A stretch of 64,000 nucleotides of DNA from CAYOUV01 sp963790075. GTDB taxonomy: Bacteria > Chloroflexota > Anaerolineae > Anaerolineales > Villigracilaceae. This document shows, piece by piece, positions 16,672-25,895 of this stretch (within the stretch, counting starts at the first letter, position 1; each line of letters begins with the position of its first letter). Position numbers and translations under genes: made by a program. Below the pieces are notes generated by a model. The model was given only the letters and a program-made list of their open reading frames with translations, searched no databases and was not told the DNA's origin. Location of the stretch: assembly GCA_963790075.1 (NCBI GenBank), contig CAWBNG010000009.1, positions 248,001-312,000 of the forward strand, read 5' to 3'.

Positions 16672-16709
16672 AATGCCCTCCCCGAAATCGGGGAGGGCAT
16701 TTTTATTTG
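16672..16709 (+). terminator. rho-independent terminator after korB
   Basis: A 13-bp perfect stem (16672-16684 with 16689-16701), AAAT loop and a T-rich tail. Strong. Confidence 0.92.
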
Positions 16710-16740
16710 TATAATTATCCAAGCGCCTGAGGAGGAGACT

Positions 16741-17658
16741 ATGAAGGATTCCCTATCCGGTCTCGCAGCCGGCCTGAGCGCGGCTGCAATTTGGGGAGGC
16801 ATGTATGCAGTCAGTAAAGTCGTGCTCGAAATTATTCCTCCACTGGCATTGGTCTCTTTGCGCCTGATCCTCGGCCTCTTGACCCTGTCAATCGTGGCTG
16901 TTACGCGAGCAAAGCTACGGGTAGGGAAAAAACAATTCTGGCAGGTATTCGGCGTCGGCTTCGTTGGATATGGTGTATCGCTCAGCTTCCAGTTCGTTGG
17001 GACTAAACTTTCCACTGCGGCAAATGGGTCGCTAGTGACGTCCGCAACGCCCGCATTCGTGCTCATCTTTGCGGCTGTTCTACTCGGTGAACGGATCACT
17101 TTGCGGCGCTTCCTGGCACTGACAATTGCATCCATCGGGGTGATAGCCGTGATCGACCCGCGCACAGCCCAACTCAATCCGGACATGTTCTGGGGAAACT
17201 TGAGCCTGATCGCAGCCGCCTTAACCTGGGCGCTCTATTCCGTGTTGGTTCGCAAAGTCACCCGCAAGCTGGACGTGCTGACAGTCAGCTTGATCGCCTT
17301 CTCAGGTGGTTTACCGGTCAGCATACCCCTTGGAATCCGAGAAATCGCCCAACAAGGGATCGGCGAGATCACTCCTGGTATCATCGCGGGGATTTTATTC
17401 CTGGGTATTATTTCAACCGCCCTGGCGATGTATCTCTGGAACACCGCTTTCGCAATCCTGGATGCCGGCGTTGCTTCTCTGACTTTCTTCGCTCAACCGG
17501 TAGTCGGGACAGCCCTGGGTATTGTTTTCCTACACGAAAATCTTGGGCCCTTATTTTTACCTGGGGGGATATTAATTGGTATTGGATTGGTTATGGCCAG
17601 CCTGGAATCCCAATTTCCATCTAAGCTTGACAAAGGGACAACAACTCCCTATACTTAG
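16741..17658 (+). CDS. EamA/DMT-family membrane transporter
   Basis: A 305-residue protein with about ten hydrophobic helices in two EamA repeats (each near 140 residues); the first opens with SAAAIWGGMYAVSKVVLE, the second with LIAAALTWALYSVLVRKV. The family exports or imports metabolites in the cytoplasmic membrane; the substrate is unknown. GGAGGAG stands before the ATG and a TATAAT at 16710-16715 just after the korB terminator may start its transcript. Its last codons contain the promoter of the lacI-type gene. Confidence 0.88.
   Translation: MKDSLSGLAAGLSAAAIWGGMYAVSKVVLEIIPPLALVSLRLILGLLTLSIVAVTRAKLRVGKKQFWQVFGVGFVGYGVSLSFQFVGTKLSTAANGSLVTSATPAFVLIFAAVLLGERITLRRFLALTIASIGVIAVIDPRTAQLNPDMFWGNLSLIAAALTWALYSVLVRKVTRKLDVLTVSLIAFSGGLPVSIPLGIREIAQQGIGEITPGIIAGILFLGIISTALAMYLWNTAFAILDAGVASLTFFAQPVVGTALGIVFLHENLGPLFLPGGILIGIGLVMASLESQFPSKLDKGTTTPYT
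17627..17655 (+). promoter_or_regulatory. sigma-70 promoter of the LacI-type regulator, inside the transporter gene
   Basis: TTGACA (17627-17632), a 17-nt spacer and TATACT (17650-17655) form a near-consensus promoter that ends one base before the EamA stop codon. Confidence 0.88.
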
Positions 17659-17662
17659 TTGG

Positions 17663-17676
17663 GTAACACGTGTTAC
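17663..17676 (+). promoter_or_regulatory. LacI-family operator
   Basis: The perfect 14-bp palindrome GTAACACGTGTTAC has the central CG typical of LacI/GalR operators. It begins 7 nt after the -10 box, so it overlaps the start of transcription and should mediate autorepression. No equally good copy was seen before the transport genes. Confidence 0.78.
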
Positions 17677-17695
17677 TACCACATTGAGGATAGAA

Positions 17696-18727
17696 TTGAA
17701 ATCACGCCGCGTAACCAGCCACGACGTTGCCAAATTGGCTGGCGTTTCCAGGACGACAGTCTCATTCGTATTAAATGATGTGCCGGGTGTCAGTATCAGC
17801 CAGGCAACGCGGCAACGTGTTCTCGAAGCAGCCAAACAGCTCAACTACCACCCCCATGCTACGGGCAGAAAACTTGCCAGCGGCAAATCTTACACGCTTG
17901 GGCTGGTTTTATTACAAAATCCCGAGCAAGTCTTTGAAGATGCCTTCCTGATTCAAGTTTTACTAGGAGTCGAACAAGCCGCTTCCCGGCAAGGATTTAA
18001 TGTTTTATTAAAGCCAGTGGCCCCCGATGACAATAGCGGTTATTCACGCCTGATCAATGAAAATCATGTTGACGGTATCATTCTATCCGGCCCAAGACAG
18101 GACGATAATGAGATCGTGCGTCTTTTTAGCGAAGGTGTTCCGATCATGCTGATGGGCCAGCTGCCAGACAGCAAGATTCCTTTCGTCGATGTGAATGCAG
18201 TTGAAGGCGCGGCAATCGCTGTGCGTCATTTACTTGAACTTGGACGCCGCCGGATTGCCATGATCACAAACGCATCCCTTAATTATGTCTCGGCACAACA
18301 CCGTCGCAGCGGATATCAGCAGTCTATCTCCGATTCCGGCCTCTCCCTGGACGAGGACCTTGTACGCGAGGGGGATTACACCCCTGCCAGTGGATTTCGA
18401 GCAATGCAAACTTTGCTCAATCTTTCCCCGCGACCGGATGCGGTTTTTATAGCCAGCGATGTGGTCGCTATCGGAGCGATCCAGGCGATCAAACAAGCCG
18501 GCCTGCGCATTCCGGAGGACATCGCAGTGGTAGGCTTCGACGATATCCCTTTGTCAGAATATTACGATCCGCCTCTGACCACCCTGCATCTGCCCGCCTT
18601 TGGGCTGGGCTGGGCCTCAGGGGAGCGGCTGGTACGCATCATTCAAGGCGAAGAACTTAGCCAGCCGGGTTTGGTACTGGACTCCGAATTGATCGTCCGC
18701 GCCTCGACCGTCGGCATTTCAGATTGA
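17696..18727 (+). CDS. LacI/GalR-family transcriptional repressor
   Basis: A 343-residue regulator. The helix-turn-helix TSHDVAKLAGVSRTTVSFVL is at the N-terminus, a hinge helix ends near GRKLASGKS, and a periplasmic-binding-like sugar domain follows (motifs GLVLL, HVDGIILSG, VAIGAIQAIK, VAVVGFDDIPLSEYY). A TTG start at 17696 is chosen: it has GAGGA five nt upstream and gives the normal LacI length, whereas the longer frame runs back into the EamA gene. It probably controls the downstream sugar import and hydrolysis genes and itself. Confidence 0.9.
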   Translation: MKSRRVTSHDVAKLAGVSRTTVSFVLNDVPGVSISQATRQRVLEAAKQLNYHPHATGRKLASGKSYTLGLVLLQNPEQVFEDAFLIQVLLGVEQAASRQGFNVLLKPVAPDDNSGYSRLINENHVDGIILSGPRQDDNEIVRLFSEGVPIMLMGQLPDSKIPFVDVNAVEGAAIAVRHLLELGRRRIAMITNASLNYVSAQHRRSGYQQSISDSGLSLDEDLVREGDYTPASGFRAMQTLLNLSPRPDAVFIASDVVAIGAIQAIKQAGLRIPEDIAVVGFDDIPLSEYYDPPLTTLHLPAFGLGWASGERLVRIIQGEELSQPGLVLDSELIVRASTVGISD

Positions 18728-18777
18728 ACCTGAGCCCCAATTTATTTGTGAAGGTCGAGAATTTGGTTATTCCCTGC

Positions 18778-18838
18778 AAAGGAGGTGATGTCCCCACTGC
18801 AACTAACTGTTTACCCGCAAATACATATCGTTTCTTAA
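18778..18838 (+). other. anti-SD-complementary leader with 16-codon frame
   Basis: AAAGGAGGTGATG matches the 16S anti-Shine-Dalgarno almost perfectly but stands only 2 nt from an ATG that opens a 16-codon frame ending at 18838, 20 nt before the binding-protein start. Either a leader peptide or a ribosome standby site; translation is doubtful at this spacing. Confidence 0.3.
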
Positions 18839-18857
18839 TTCTTAGATGGAGGAAAAG

Positions 18858-20222
18858 ATGAATTCCAAACTATTCAAGTTCGCGGCCGTCCTCATGGCGC
18901 TGAGCATGTTCTTAGTCGCCTGCGGCCCCAAAGCCACCCCGGCCCCAGTGATGACTGAAGCGCCGACTGCGGCACCCGCCATGACCGAGGCTCCTACAGA
19001 AGTACCTGCCATGACGGAAGCACCGGCAATGCCCGCAATCGACTGCATGGGCGCCCAAAATGGTGACGAAATCAGTATGCTCTACCAATGGTCAGGGAAC
19101 GAAGAAGAGAATCTAAATAAGATCCTTGCTCCGCTGGTGGATGCCTGCGGTATCGTCCTCAAACCAGAATCGACCCGTGACCAGTCGTTGTTAGATACGC
19201 GTGTCCAGGCCGGAACCCCACCTGACATTGCCTTCTGGAATGTAACTCAGTTGACGCAATACAAAGACCAACTCAAACCAATGACCGACTTGGGTGTTAA
19301 TGCTGATAATTACGCTGACTATTGGAAAAGCATTGGCACGGTTGACGGCAAATGGTTAGGCCTGCCTGTCAAGGCTGACCCCAAGACCTTAATTTGGTAC
19401 AGCCCAACCAACTTCCAGGCCTACGGCTATGAAGTACCCCAAACCTGGGATGATCTGACAGCCCTGGTTGACAAGATGGCTGCGGATGGAAATGTTCCGT
19501 GGTCAATGGGTTTCGAATCTGGTGACGCCACTGGCTGGACCGGCACCGACTTTATCCAGGACATTCTCCTGGTGACCCAAGGCCCGGACTATGTTATGGG
19601 CATCATCAACGGAACTGTCCCCTACAATGATCCTGGCGTAAAAGCTGCTTATGAAATTTATGGCAAATGGGCCATGGACGCCAAATATACTGTAGGCGGA
19701 GCACAGGGTACGCTATCAACTGATTTCAATGCCGCAATTCTGAAAGTCTTCTCCGATCCGCCAGAAGCGATGATGGTCAAGCAGTCTGGTTTTGCAGGCG
19801 GCACGATCACCACACAATACACAGATTACAAGTACGGTACCGATTTCGCTTTCTTTGGCGTTCCCGGTGCACAAGGCTTACAGGGCGGTTCCGACTGGAT
19901 GATGGCATTCAGCGACAAACCGGCCGTCAAAGCACTGGTTGCTTATCTGAGCAGCGCAGAAGGTGGCCAGAAATGGGCCGAGGTTGGGTTTGACCTGACG
20001 CCGAACTCTGCCGGTGTTGATGCTTATACCGATCCAGCACTGCTCGATAAGGCTAAAATCCTGGCCAACGCCAAGGGCTTCACGCCTGACATCGGCGACA
20101 GCATTCCTGGTGGTTTCGGCAGCGCTGAGTTCAAGGCAGTTACTGACTATGTCAATGGCGGCAATCTCGATTCGATACTTGCAAGTGTCGCCAGCGTTCA
20201 AGCACAAGCCCTAGGAAAGTAA
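18858..20222 (+). CDS. ABC transporter sugar-binding lipoprotein
   Basis: A 454-residue extracellular solute-binding protein (family 1, MalE-like). A signal peptide ends in the lipobox LVAC with Cys22, followed by a Pro/Thr/Ala linker containing three MTEAP repeats. The mature part begins near residue 58. The ATG at 18858 is preferred over 18846 because GGAGG lies between them at right spacing. Aromatic residues for sugar stacking are plentiful (WYSPTNFQAYGYEVPQTWDD). It precedes two permeases, and together with the GH63-like and TreS genes suggests an alpha-glucoside such as trehalose as ligand (inference). Confidence 0.9.
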   Translation: MNSKLFKFAAVLMALSMFLVACGPKATPAPVMTEAPTAAPAMTEAPTEVPAMTEAPAMPAIDCMGAQNGDEISMLYQWSGNEEENLNKILAPLVDACGIVLKPESTRDQSLLDTRVQAGTPPDIAFWNVTQLTQYKDQLKPMTDLGVNADNYADYWKSIGTVDGKWLGLPVKADPKTLIWYSPTNFQAYGYEVPQTWDDLTALVDKMAADGNVPWSMGFESGDATGWTGTDFIQDILLVTQGPDYVMGIINGTVPYNDPGVKAAYEIYGKWAMDAKYTVGGAQGTLSTDFNAAILKVFSDPPEAMMVKQSGFAGGTITTQYTDYKYGTDFAFFGVPGAQGLQGGSDWMMAFSDKPAVKALVAYLSSAEGGQKWAEVGFDLTPNSAGVDAYTDPALLDKAKILANAKGFTPDIGDSIPGGFGSAEFKAVTDYVNGGNLDSILASVASVQAQALGK

Positions 20223-20284
20223 GCAACAATCAACGTCTGGGGACGCCATTCAGGCGTCCCCAGAACCACTCACAGGAGGAGAGT

Positions 20285-21253
20285 ATGGCCACTTCAGATG
20301 CCGCCGTCCCCCAAATCATGAAGCAGGGCAAACTAGCTCCCTGGTTGTATTTATTGCCCGCCCTGGTTGTGATGGGCTTTTTCATCGTCTATCCGATGAT
20401 CAATACCATCACTCTGAGCTTCAAAAACAAAGATGGCACAGCTTCCGCAGCGACTACCTGCATTGCCGGAAAACCATGTTGGGGCGTATTTGAGAATTAC
20501 CGTTATGCCCTGGCTAACGAAATGGATTTCAGTTCGCCGGCAGCTTTTTGGAAATCTTTCTGGCAGTCATCTTACGGCAACAACATCAAGTGGATCATCT
20601 TGATGGTAAGCGGCACAGTTGCGATTGGCCTGGCTTTTGCGGTGCTGGCAGACCGCGTCAAGTACGAGGCGCTATCTAAAGCGATCATCTTCATGCCAAT
20701 GGCCATCTCCTTCGTTGGAGCCGGTGTAATCTGGAAATTTGTCTATGATTACGGCACCAAACAAGTTCAAATCGGTTTACTCAATGCGATCATCACCGGG
20801 TTGGGTGGAAAGCCCGTCGCCTGGCTCTCGACGCCCGGGATCAACACAATTTCGTTGATCGTCGTCGGAACCTGGATCTGGACCGGTTTCTGCATGACCA
20901 TCCTTTCTGCAGCGCTAAAATCCGTACCAGGCGAAATCATCGAAGCTGCCCGCGTGGACGGCGCCAGCGAGTGGAGGATCTTCTGGCAGATCATGGTCCC
21001 GATCATTGCCCCCACCATTACAGTTGTTGTAACGACCATGGTGATCAACGTACTCAAATTGTTCGACATTGTCTACGTGATGACTGGCGGCAATTACGGG
21101 ACAGATGTCATTGCCAATCGCATGTACACGGAAATGTACACAAATTTCAACGTCGGTCGGGGCACAGCAGTCGCCGTGATACTCATCGTGGCGATCATTC
21201 CGTTCATCTATTACAACATCAAGCGCTTCTTGGCGCAGGAGGCCATGCGATGA
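20285..21253 (+). CDS. ABC sugar transporter permease, MalF type
   Basis: A 322-residue integral membrane protein with six predicted helices; the first is LYLLPALVVMGFFIVYPMI. The EAA loop that contacts the ATPase reads EAARVDGASEWRIFWQIMVP. A long external loop after helix 1 has two Cys (TTCIAGKPC). AGGAGG precedes the ATG. Its stop overlaps the next permease start (ATGA). No ATP-binding gene is in the cluster, so a shared MsmK-type ATPase must be encoded elsewhere. Confidence 0.92.
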   Translation: MATSDAAVPQIMKQGKLAPWLYLLPALVVMGFFIVYPMINTITLSFKNKDGTASAATTCIAGKPCWGVFENYRYALANEMDFSSPAAFWKSFWQSSYGNNIKWIILMVSGTVAIGLAFAVLADRVKYEALSKAIIFMPMAISFVGAGVIWKFVYDYGTKQVQIGLLNAIITGLGGKPVAWLSTPGINTISLIVVGTWIWTGFCMTILSAALKSVPGEIIEAARVDGASEWRIFWQIMVPIIAPTITVVVTTMVINVLKLFDIVYVMTGGNYGTDVIANRMYTEMYTNFNVGRGTAVAVILIVAIIPFIYYNIKRFLAQEAMR

Positions 21254-22434
21254 ACCGGGATAAAATCAATAAATTTTTCCGCCAGGTTCCCACGCACGTG
21301 ATTATCATCTTCACGATCGTGATCTGGATTGTTCCTACCCTGGGCCTGTTGATCACTTCCTTACGGCCCTTGCAGGCCATCAACTCATCCGGATGGTGGA
21401 CCATCTTTTCCCCCCCACCGGGCGCCAACGCTTATAAGCAGAATTGTGCTTCTTGCCATGGCGCGGATGGGAAAGCCATCCCCAATGCAGATCTGACCAA
21501 TCCCGATCTGGTCAGTCAATTTCCGCGATCCTTACAATTGATGGCGGCATTGCGTAAGGAATTTAATGGCCAAGCGCATATGGGAAATATTCCCGTTCCG
21601 GATGCTCAAAATTCGGCTGACATCGCCGTATATCTAAAACGAATTTCCGGAATTGATTCCCCGCCGCGCTTTACAATTAACAACTACATTGATGCAATCG
21701 TTGGGTATCGTGGAACCAAGACATATGTTCAAGATTGTGATACCGGGACCCAACCACTGGATATTAATTGTAATATCAGTGACCTGCTCAATCCCCGCGG
21801 CATGGGACGCGCTTTTCTGAACAGTTTGATCGTCACTATTCCAGCAACTTTTTTGCCGATTCTCTTTGCAGCCTTCGCCGGTTATGCTTTCGCATGGCTG
21901 GACTTTAAAGGTCGTTTTGTCCTATTTGCCATCCTGGTTGGCCTGCAGGTGGTCCCTTTACAAATGACCCTGGTGCCGATCTCGCGGCTATATGCGCAAG
22001 TTGGATTAAACGGAACATTCATAGGCGTTTGGCTTTTCCATACGGGATTCGGAATGCCCTACGCCATTTACCTGATGCGCAACTTCCTGGGCTCGCTACC
22101 ACGCGACCTGTTCGAATCCGCCTACCTTGACGGTGCCTCGCATTGGACGGCCTTCCGCCAATTGGTAATCCCGTTGGCCATGCCGGCGATTGCCTCGCTT
22201 GGTATTTTTCAGTTCTTGTGGGTTTGGAATGACCTGTTGGTAGCCTTAGTATTCCTGGGTGGTACGACGCCGGTCATGACCTACCAGATCAGCAACATGG
22301 TCACATCTCTAGGTGCTGGATGGCAGCTATTGACCGCTGCAGCCTTCCTTTCCATGTTACTCCCAATGATCGTATTCTTCGCTTTGCAGCGCTACTTTGT
22401 ACGCGGTATGCTGGCAGGCGCAGTCAAAGGCTAA
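21250..22434 (+). CDS. ABC sugar permease, MalG type, with inserted cytochrome c domain
   Basis: A 394-residue MalG-like permease. Helix 1 is residues 15-37. Residues about 58-135, inside the first external loop, are not permease sequence: they contain the haem-c motif CASCH (Cys66, Cys69, His70), then GADGKAIPNADLTNP, a possible axial Met111 in HMGNIPVP and a closing helix ADIAVYLKRISG, all as in a class I cytochrome c. The loop continues with a Cys pair (163, 174). Permease sequence resumes at GRAFLNSLIVTIPAT, with the EAA loop ESAYLDGASHWTAFRQLVIP. The frame is continuous and overlaps the partner permease, so this is a true fusion. The domain should face outward, where haem c is attached. 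Confidence 0.9.
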   Translation: MNRDKINKFFRQVPTHVIIIFTIVIWIVPTLGLLITSLRPLQAINSSGWWTIFSPPPGANAYKQNCASCHGADGKAIPNADLTNPDLVSQFPRSLQLMAALRKEFNGQAHMGNIPVPDAQNSADIAVYLKRISGIDSPPRFTINNYIDAIVGYRGTKTYVQDCDTGTQPLDINCNISDLLNPRGMGRAFLNSLIVTIPATFLPILFAAFAGYAFAWLDFKGRFVLFAILVGLQVVPLQMTLVPISRLYAQVGLNGTFIGVWLFHTGFGMPYAIYLMRNFLGSLPRDLFESAYLDGASHWTAFRQLVIPLAMPAIASLGIFQFLWVWNDLLVALVFLGGTTPVMTYQISNMVTSLGAGWQLLTAAAFLSMLLPMIVFFALQRYFVRGMLAGAVKG

Positions 22435-22449
22435 ACCATCAACACTTCC

Positions 22450-24243
22450 TTGACAAAGACTTTGTTCGACCTGCTTGACAATCAAATAGATATCACCCGC
22501 GCTCCATTCAGCGATCGAGGCTCCCGGCTGTTGATTTATCAACAGCCGGGCCAGCCTCGGTTATACATAAGGCTGGCAGAACGCCTTACGAGCCTGGAAC
22601 CGGGAATAGAATCATACCTGCAGCGCCTACCGTTTATTGAGGACTTAAGCCTGGTCGACGATAACGGGACGCCCATCGATTTTGAGACCGCTGTATCACC
22701 GGATAAGATAGAACTTCAAACACGAGTTGGTAAATTCGAGCTGGTCTTTCAGGATTCCCAAACGCTGGCTTTAGGACTTCCGCCTAACAAGACAAGCGGT
22801 TTGTACTTTCGCGTCCATCCATTCCTGATAAAAAACGCGGATGCCAATGGAGCCATAACTGCGGTCCGCGATATTTCCTATGCAACAAGTGGCAAATTCA
22901 TTGAACATCGAGTCACGTCCGCACCCGATGGATTAAGCGTTGAACTCATCGCCCGAGCCGAGGCCGATAACGCCATAACGATTCATGTCGGCACGCAAGC
23001 CATTCATCCCAAATCTATTCCGCCCTTCTCGGAAATTCGAGACCAGGCTCGATCCCGCTGGCTGGAGTGGTTTAGAAGTGTTCCGGATGTAATCGAACCC
23101 TATCGCAGTAAGTACGCATATGCTTGGTGGGTGATGGCTAACAATTTGGTCTCTCCGCAAGGTTATGTGACCCACGAATCCATGATGCCTACCAAGGCTT
23201 TTTACTGGGGTATTTGGCTCTGGGACAGCGCCCTGCATGCCATCGCTCTTCGACATGCAAGACCCGAGTTGGCTCGCGACCAGATCCGAGTAATGCTGTC
23301 ACATCAACTCCCAGATGGTATGCTGCCGGATGTGGTGTTCGATGAAGGTATCGTGACCAAGATAGACCATCCAATTCGAGCCACAGTCACAAAACCGCCC
23401 ATTCTGGCTTGGGCCGCCTGGAAAATTCACCAGAGCGATCCTGATCTCGATTTTTTAAAAGAAATCTATCCAGCGCTTGTTCACTGGAATGCCTGGTGGT
23501 TCAACAATAACCATAATGATGACGAAAACGACGGGTTGGCCCAATACAAGCATCCCTATTCCTCCGGCCTGGACGACAGCCCGCTTTGGGATCAAGGGAT
23601 GCCGGTAGAATCACCGGATATCAACACCTATCTAAGCATTCAGATGGATACCCTGGCATCGATTGCAAAAGCATTGGAAATGAATGATGAATCTTACAAG
23701 TGGCAGCAGCGGGCAAAAGCCCTGGTTGAGCGAATGATCGCTGATCTTTGGGACGACAATATCGGCTTGTTCTGGGCGTTTCACAACAAAGAGAGAATCC
23801 GGGTCGTCACACCATTCAATCTTTATCCACTTTGGACTGGCCAGCTGCCCGGTCCGATGCGCGCGCGTATAATCGCACATCTGGAAAACCCGGAAGAATT
23901 TTGGGGTCTGCATCCCTTGCCAACCGTGGCATATAACGATCCGGCATATAACCCGGAGACGATGTGGCGCGGTCCAATCTGGGCGAACATTAATTACTTT
24001 TTTATCGAAGCGCTGAATAAAGTTGGCCGGACCGACCTGGCTAATAAGCTACGCGAGAAGACCCTGGACCTAATCCTAAATCACCCAAGTATTTTCGAGT
24101 ATTACAATTCCGAAACCGGCAAAGCCCCCGCTAAGGCAGCGATTATTTTTGGTTGGACAGCAGCGGTTTTCATTGACCTGGCAATTCAGGCCACGGTTGA
24201 TGCAAACTTAGCCAAAGAACAGGAAAGGAATTTCAAGAAATAA
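22450..24243 (+). CDS. GH63-like glycoside hydrolase ((alpha/alpha)6 barrel)
   Basis: A 597-residue glycosidase of the GH63/GH37-like group (mannosylglycerate hydrolase, alpha-glucosidase, trehalase relatives). An N-terminal beta-sandwich (1-200) leads into the helical barrel (from AYAWWVMANNLVS). The acid Asp lies in SSGLDDSPLWD and the base Glu in PETMWRGPIWANINY. Other family marks are FYWGIWLWDS and QLPDGMLPD. The only start in reach is TTG 22450, without a good ribosome site. No signal peptide is seen, so it acts on sugar after uptake. It lies between the transporter and TreS. Confidence 0.85.
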   Translation: MTKTLFDLLDNQIDITRAPFSDRGSRLLIYQQPGQPRLYIRLAERLTSLEPGIESYLQRLPFIEDLSLVDDNGTPIDFETAVSPDKIELQTRVGKFELVFQDSQTLALGLPPNKTSGLYFRVHPFLIKNADANGAITAVRDISYATSGKFIEHRVTSAPDGLSVELIARAEADNAITIHVGTQAIHPKSIPPFSEIRDQARSRWLEWFRSVPDVIEPYRSKYAYAWWVMANNLVSPQGYVTHESMMPTKAFYWGIWLWDSALHAIALRHARPELARDQIRVMLSHQLPDGMLPDVVFDEGIVTKIDHPIRATVTKPPILAWAAWKIHQSDPDLDFLKEIYPALVHWNAWWFNNNHNDDENDGLAQYKHPYSSGLDDSPLWDQGMPVESPDINTYLSIQMDTLASIAKALEMNDESYKWQQRAKALVERMIADLWDDNIGLFWAFHNKERIRVVTPFNLYPLWTGQLPGPMRARIIAHLENPEEFWGLHPLPTVAYNDPAYNPETMWRGPIWANINYFFIEALNKVGRTDLANKLREKTLDLILNHPSIFEYYNSETGKAPAKAAIIFGWTAAVFIDLAIQATVDANLAKEQERNFKK

Positions 24244-24249
24244 TTTGGT

Positions 24250-25866
24250 ATGGACCAACCCTTCTGGTACAAAGACGCCATTCTCTACGAAGTTTACGTA
24301 CGCGCCTTCAACGACAGCAATGCTGACGGCCATGGGGACCTACCCGGCTTGACTGAAAAGCTGGACTACCTGCAGGAATTAGGCGTGGACTGTTTGTGGT
24401 TATCACCGATTTATCCCTCGCCGCTCAGGGATGATGGCTACGATATTTCCAACTACTACGATATTCATCCCGACTACGGCAACCTGGATGACTTCTCGGA
24501 ATTACTCAAAGAAGCACACCAGCGCGGTATTCGGATCATCATGGATCTGGTCCTGAATCACACCTCGGACAAACATCCCTGGTTTCGGGCAGCGCGAGCC
24601 AATCGCCGCTCACTATTTCGTGACTATTACGTTTGGAACGATAATGACCAGAAATACAGCGATGCCCGTATCATCTTTGTCGATTCCGAAAACTCCAATT
24701 GGACCAAGGATGAGCAGGCGGGTCAATATTTCTGGCATCGTTTTTACGCATCCCAACCTGACCTGAATTATGACAATCCAAATGTGCAGGACGAGATGCT
24801 GCGCATTATGAGCTTCTGGCTCGACCTGGGGGTGGACGGTTTCCGCGCTGACGCTGTCCCGTATCTATTTGAACGCGACGGAACCAATTGTGAGAATCTG
24901 CCTGAAACGCACGATTTCCTCAAGCGTGTCCGCCGCTTCATCAATGAGTATTATCCCGGACGCGTCCTACTGGCCGAGGCCAATCAATGGCCTGAGGATG
25001 TGCTGCCCTATTTTGGCGATGGCAGCGATGAATTCCATATGGGTTTCCACTTCCCGGTCATGCCGCGCATCTACATGGCCTTGCGAAAAATGGATCGCAC
25101 CCCACTTGTTTGGATCATGAACCGCACCCCTCAACTGACGGAATCTTGCCAGTGGTGCATCTTCCTGCGTAATCACGATGAGCTCTCCCTGGAAATGGTT
25201 ACCGAGGACGAAAGGAACTGGATGTGGGACGAATATGCTCCCGATCCACGGATGCGATTGAACATGGGGATCCGTCGTCGACTGGCACCCCTGCTTGACA
25301 ACGACCAACGCAAAATTGAATTGGTCAATTCGATGCTCTTTACATTTCCGGGCTCCCCCATTATTTACTACGGTGACGAGATTGGCATGGGCGACAATAT
25401 CTGGCTGCCCGACCGTAACGGAGTCCGTACACCCATGCAATGGACCAATACCGACGACACCGGCTTCTCGGAAGTACCCGTTCAAAGCATTTACACACCG
25501 GTGATCGACAACGATGTCTATGGCCCGAAACAAGTCAACGCCGAAAGCCAGCGCAAAGATCCCAATTCGCTGTGGAACGCCATCCGTCACATGATTGCTA
25601 TTCGCAAACAAAACCGCGCCTTCGGATGGGGCGATTTTTCATGGCTGGATTGTGGAAATGACGCTGTAGCCGCTTATGAACGGGTTCATCAGAACGAGCA
25701 AATCATTGTACTGAACAATCTGAGCGATCAGATTCAGCCGGTGAAGGCTGCCCTTTCTGGTCGCAGTCGCGCCCTGACGGATTTACTCACGGGCAAGACC
25801 TTTGCCGGTCACGACGGAAAGATCGAACTGGATTTAAAACCCTACCAATATCTCTGGCTAAAATAA
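24250..25866 (+). CDS. treS: trehalose synthase (maltose glucosylmutase), GH13_16
   Basis: Interconverts trehalose and maltose by intramolecular transglucosylation. The 538-residue chain has the GH13 barrel with DLVLNHTSD (region I), the nucleophile Asp in GFRADAVP (II), the acid Glu in LLAEANQWP (III) and the stabilising Asp in FLRNHDELSLEMVT (IV); the last is characteristic of TreS. A C-terminal beta domain ends in PYQYLWLK. There is no fused maltokinase. The gene starts 6 nt after the GH63-like gene. Confidence 0.9.
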   Translation: MDQPFWYKDAILYEVYVRAFNDSNADGHGDLPGLTEKLDYLQELGVDCLWLSPIYPSPLRDDGYDISNYYDIHPDYGNLDDFSELLKEAHQRGIRIIMDLVLNHTSDKHPWFRAARANRRSLFRDYYVWNDNDQKYSDARIIFVDSENSNWTKDEQAGQYFWHRFYASQPDLNYDNPNVQDEMLRIMSFWLDLGVDGFRADAVPYLFERDGTNCENLPETHDFLKRVRRFINEYYPGRVLLAEANQWPEDVLPYFGDGSDEFHMGFHFPVMPRIYMALRKMDRTPLVWIMNRTPQLTESCQWCIFLRNHDELSLEMVTEDERNWMWDEYAPDPRMRLNMGIRRRLAPLLDNDQRKIELVNSMLFTFPGSPIIYYGDEIGMGDNIWLPDRNGVRTPMQWTNTDDTGFSEVPVQSIYTPVIDNDVYGPKQVNAESQRKDPNSLWNAIRHMIAIRKQNRAFGWGDFSWLDCGNDAVAAYERVHQNEQIIVLNNLSDQIQPVKAALSGRSRALTDLLTGKTFAGHDGKIELDLKPYQYLWLK

Positions 25867-25890
25867 AAAGAGCCCCTTCGGGCTCTTTTT
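25865..25890. terminator. bidirectional terminator between treS and pyk
   Basis: An A5-GAGCCC / GGGCTC-T5 hairpin with a 4-nt loop lies between the convergent treS and pyk genes and works in both directions. Confidence 0.9.
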
Positions 25891-25895
25891 ATTCC

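Noticed and set aside
20285..25866. Missing ATP-binding subunit as sign of a broken transporter
   Set aside because: Family 1 sugar importers commonly share one ATPase encoded elsewhere, so absence here is normal.
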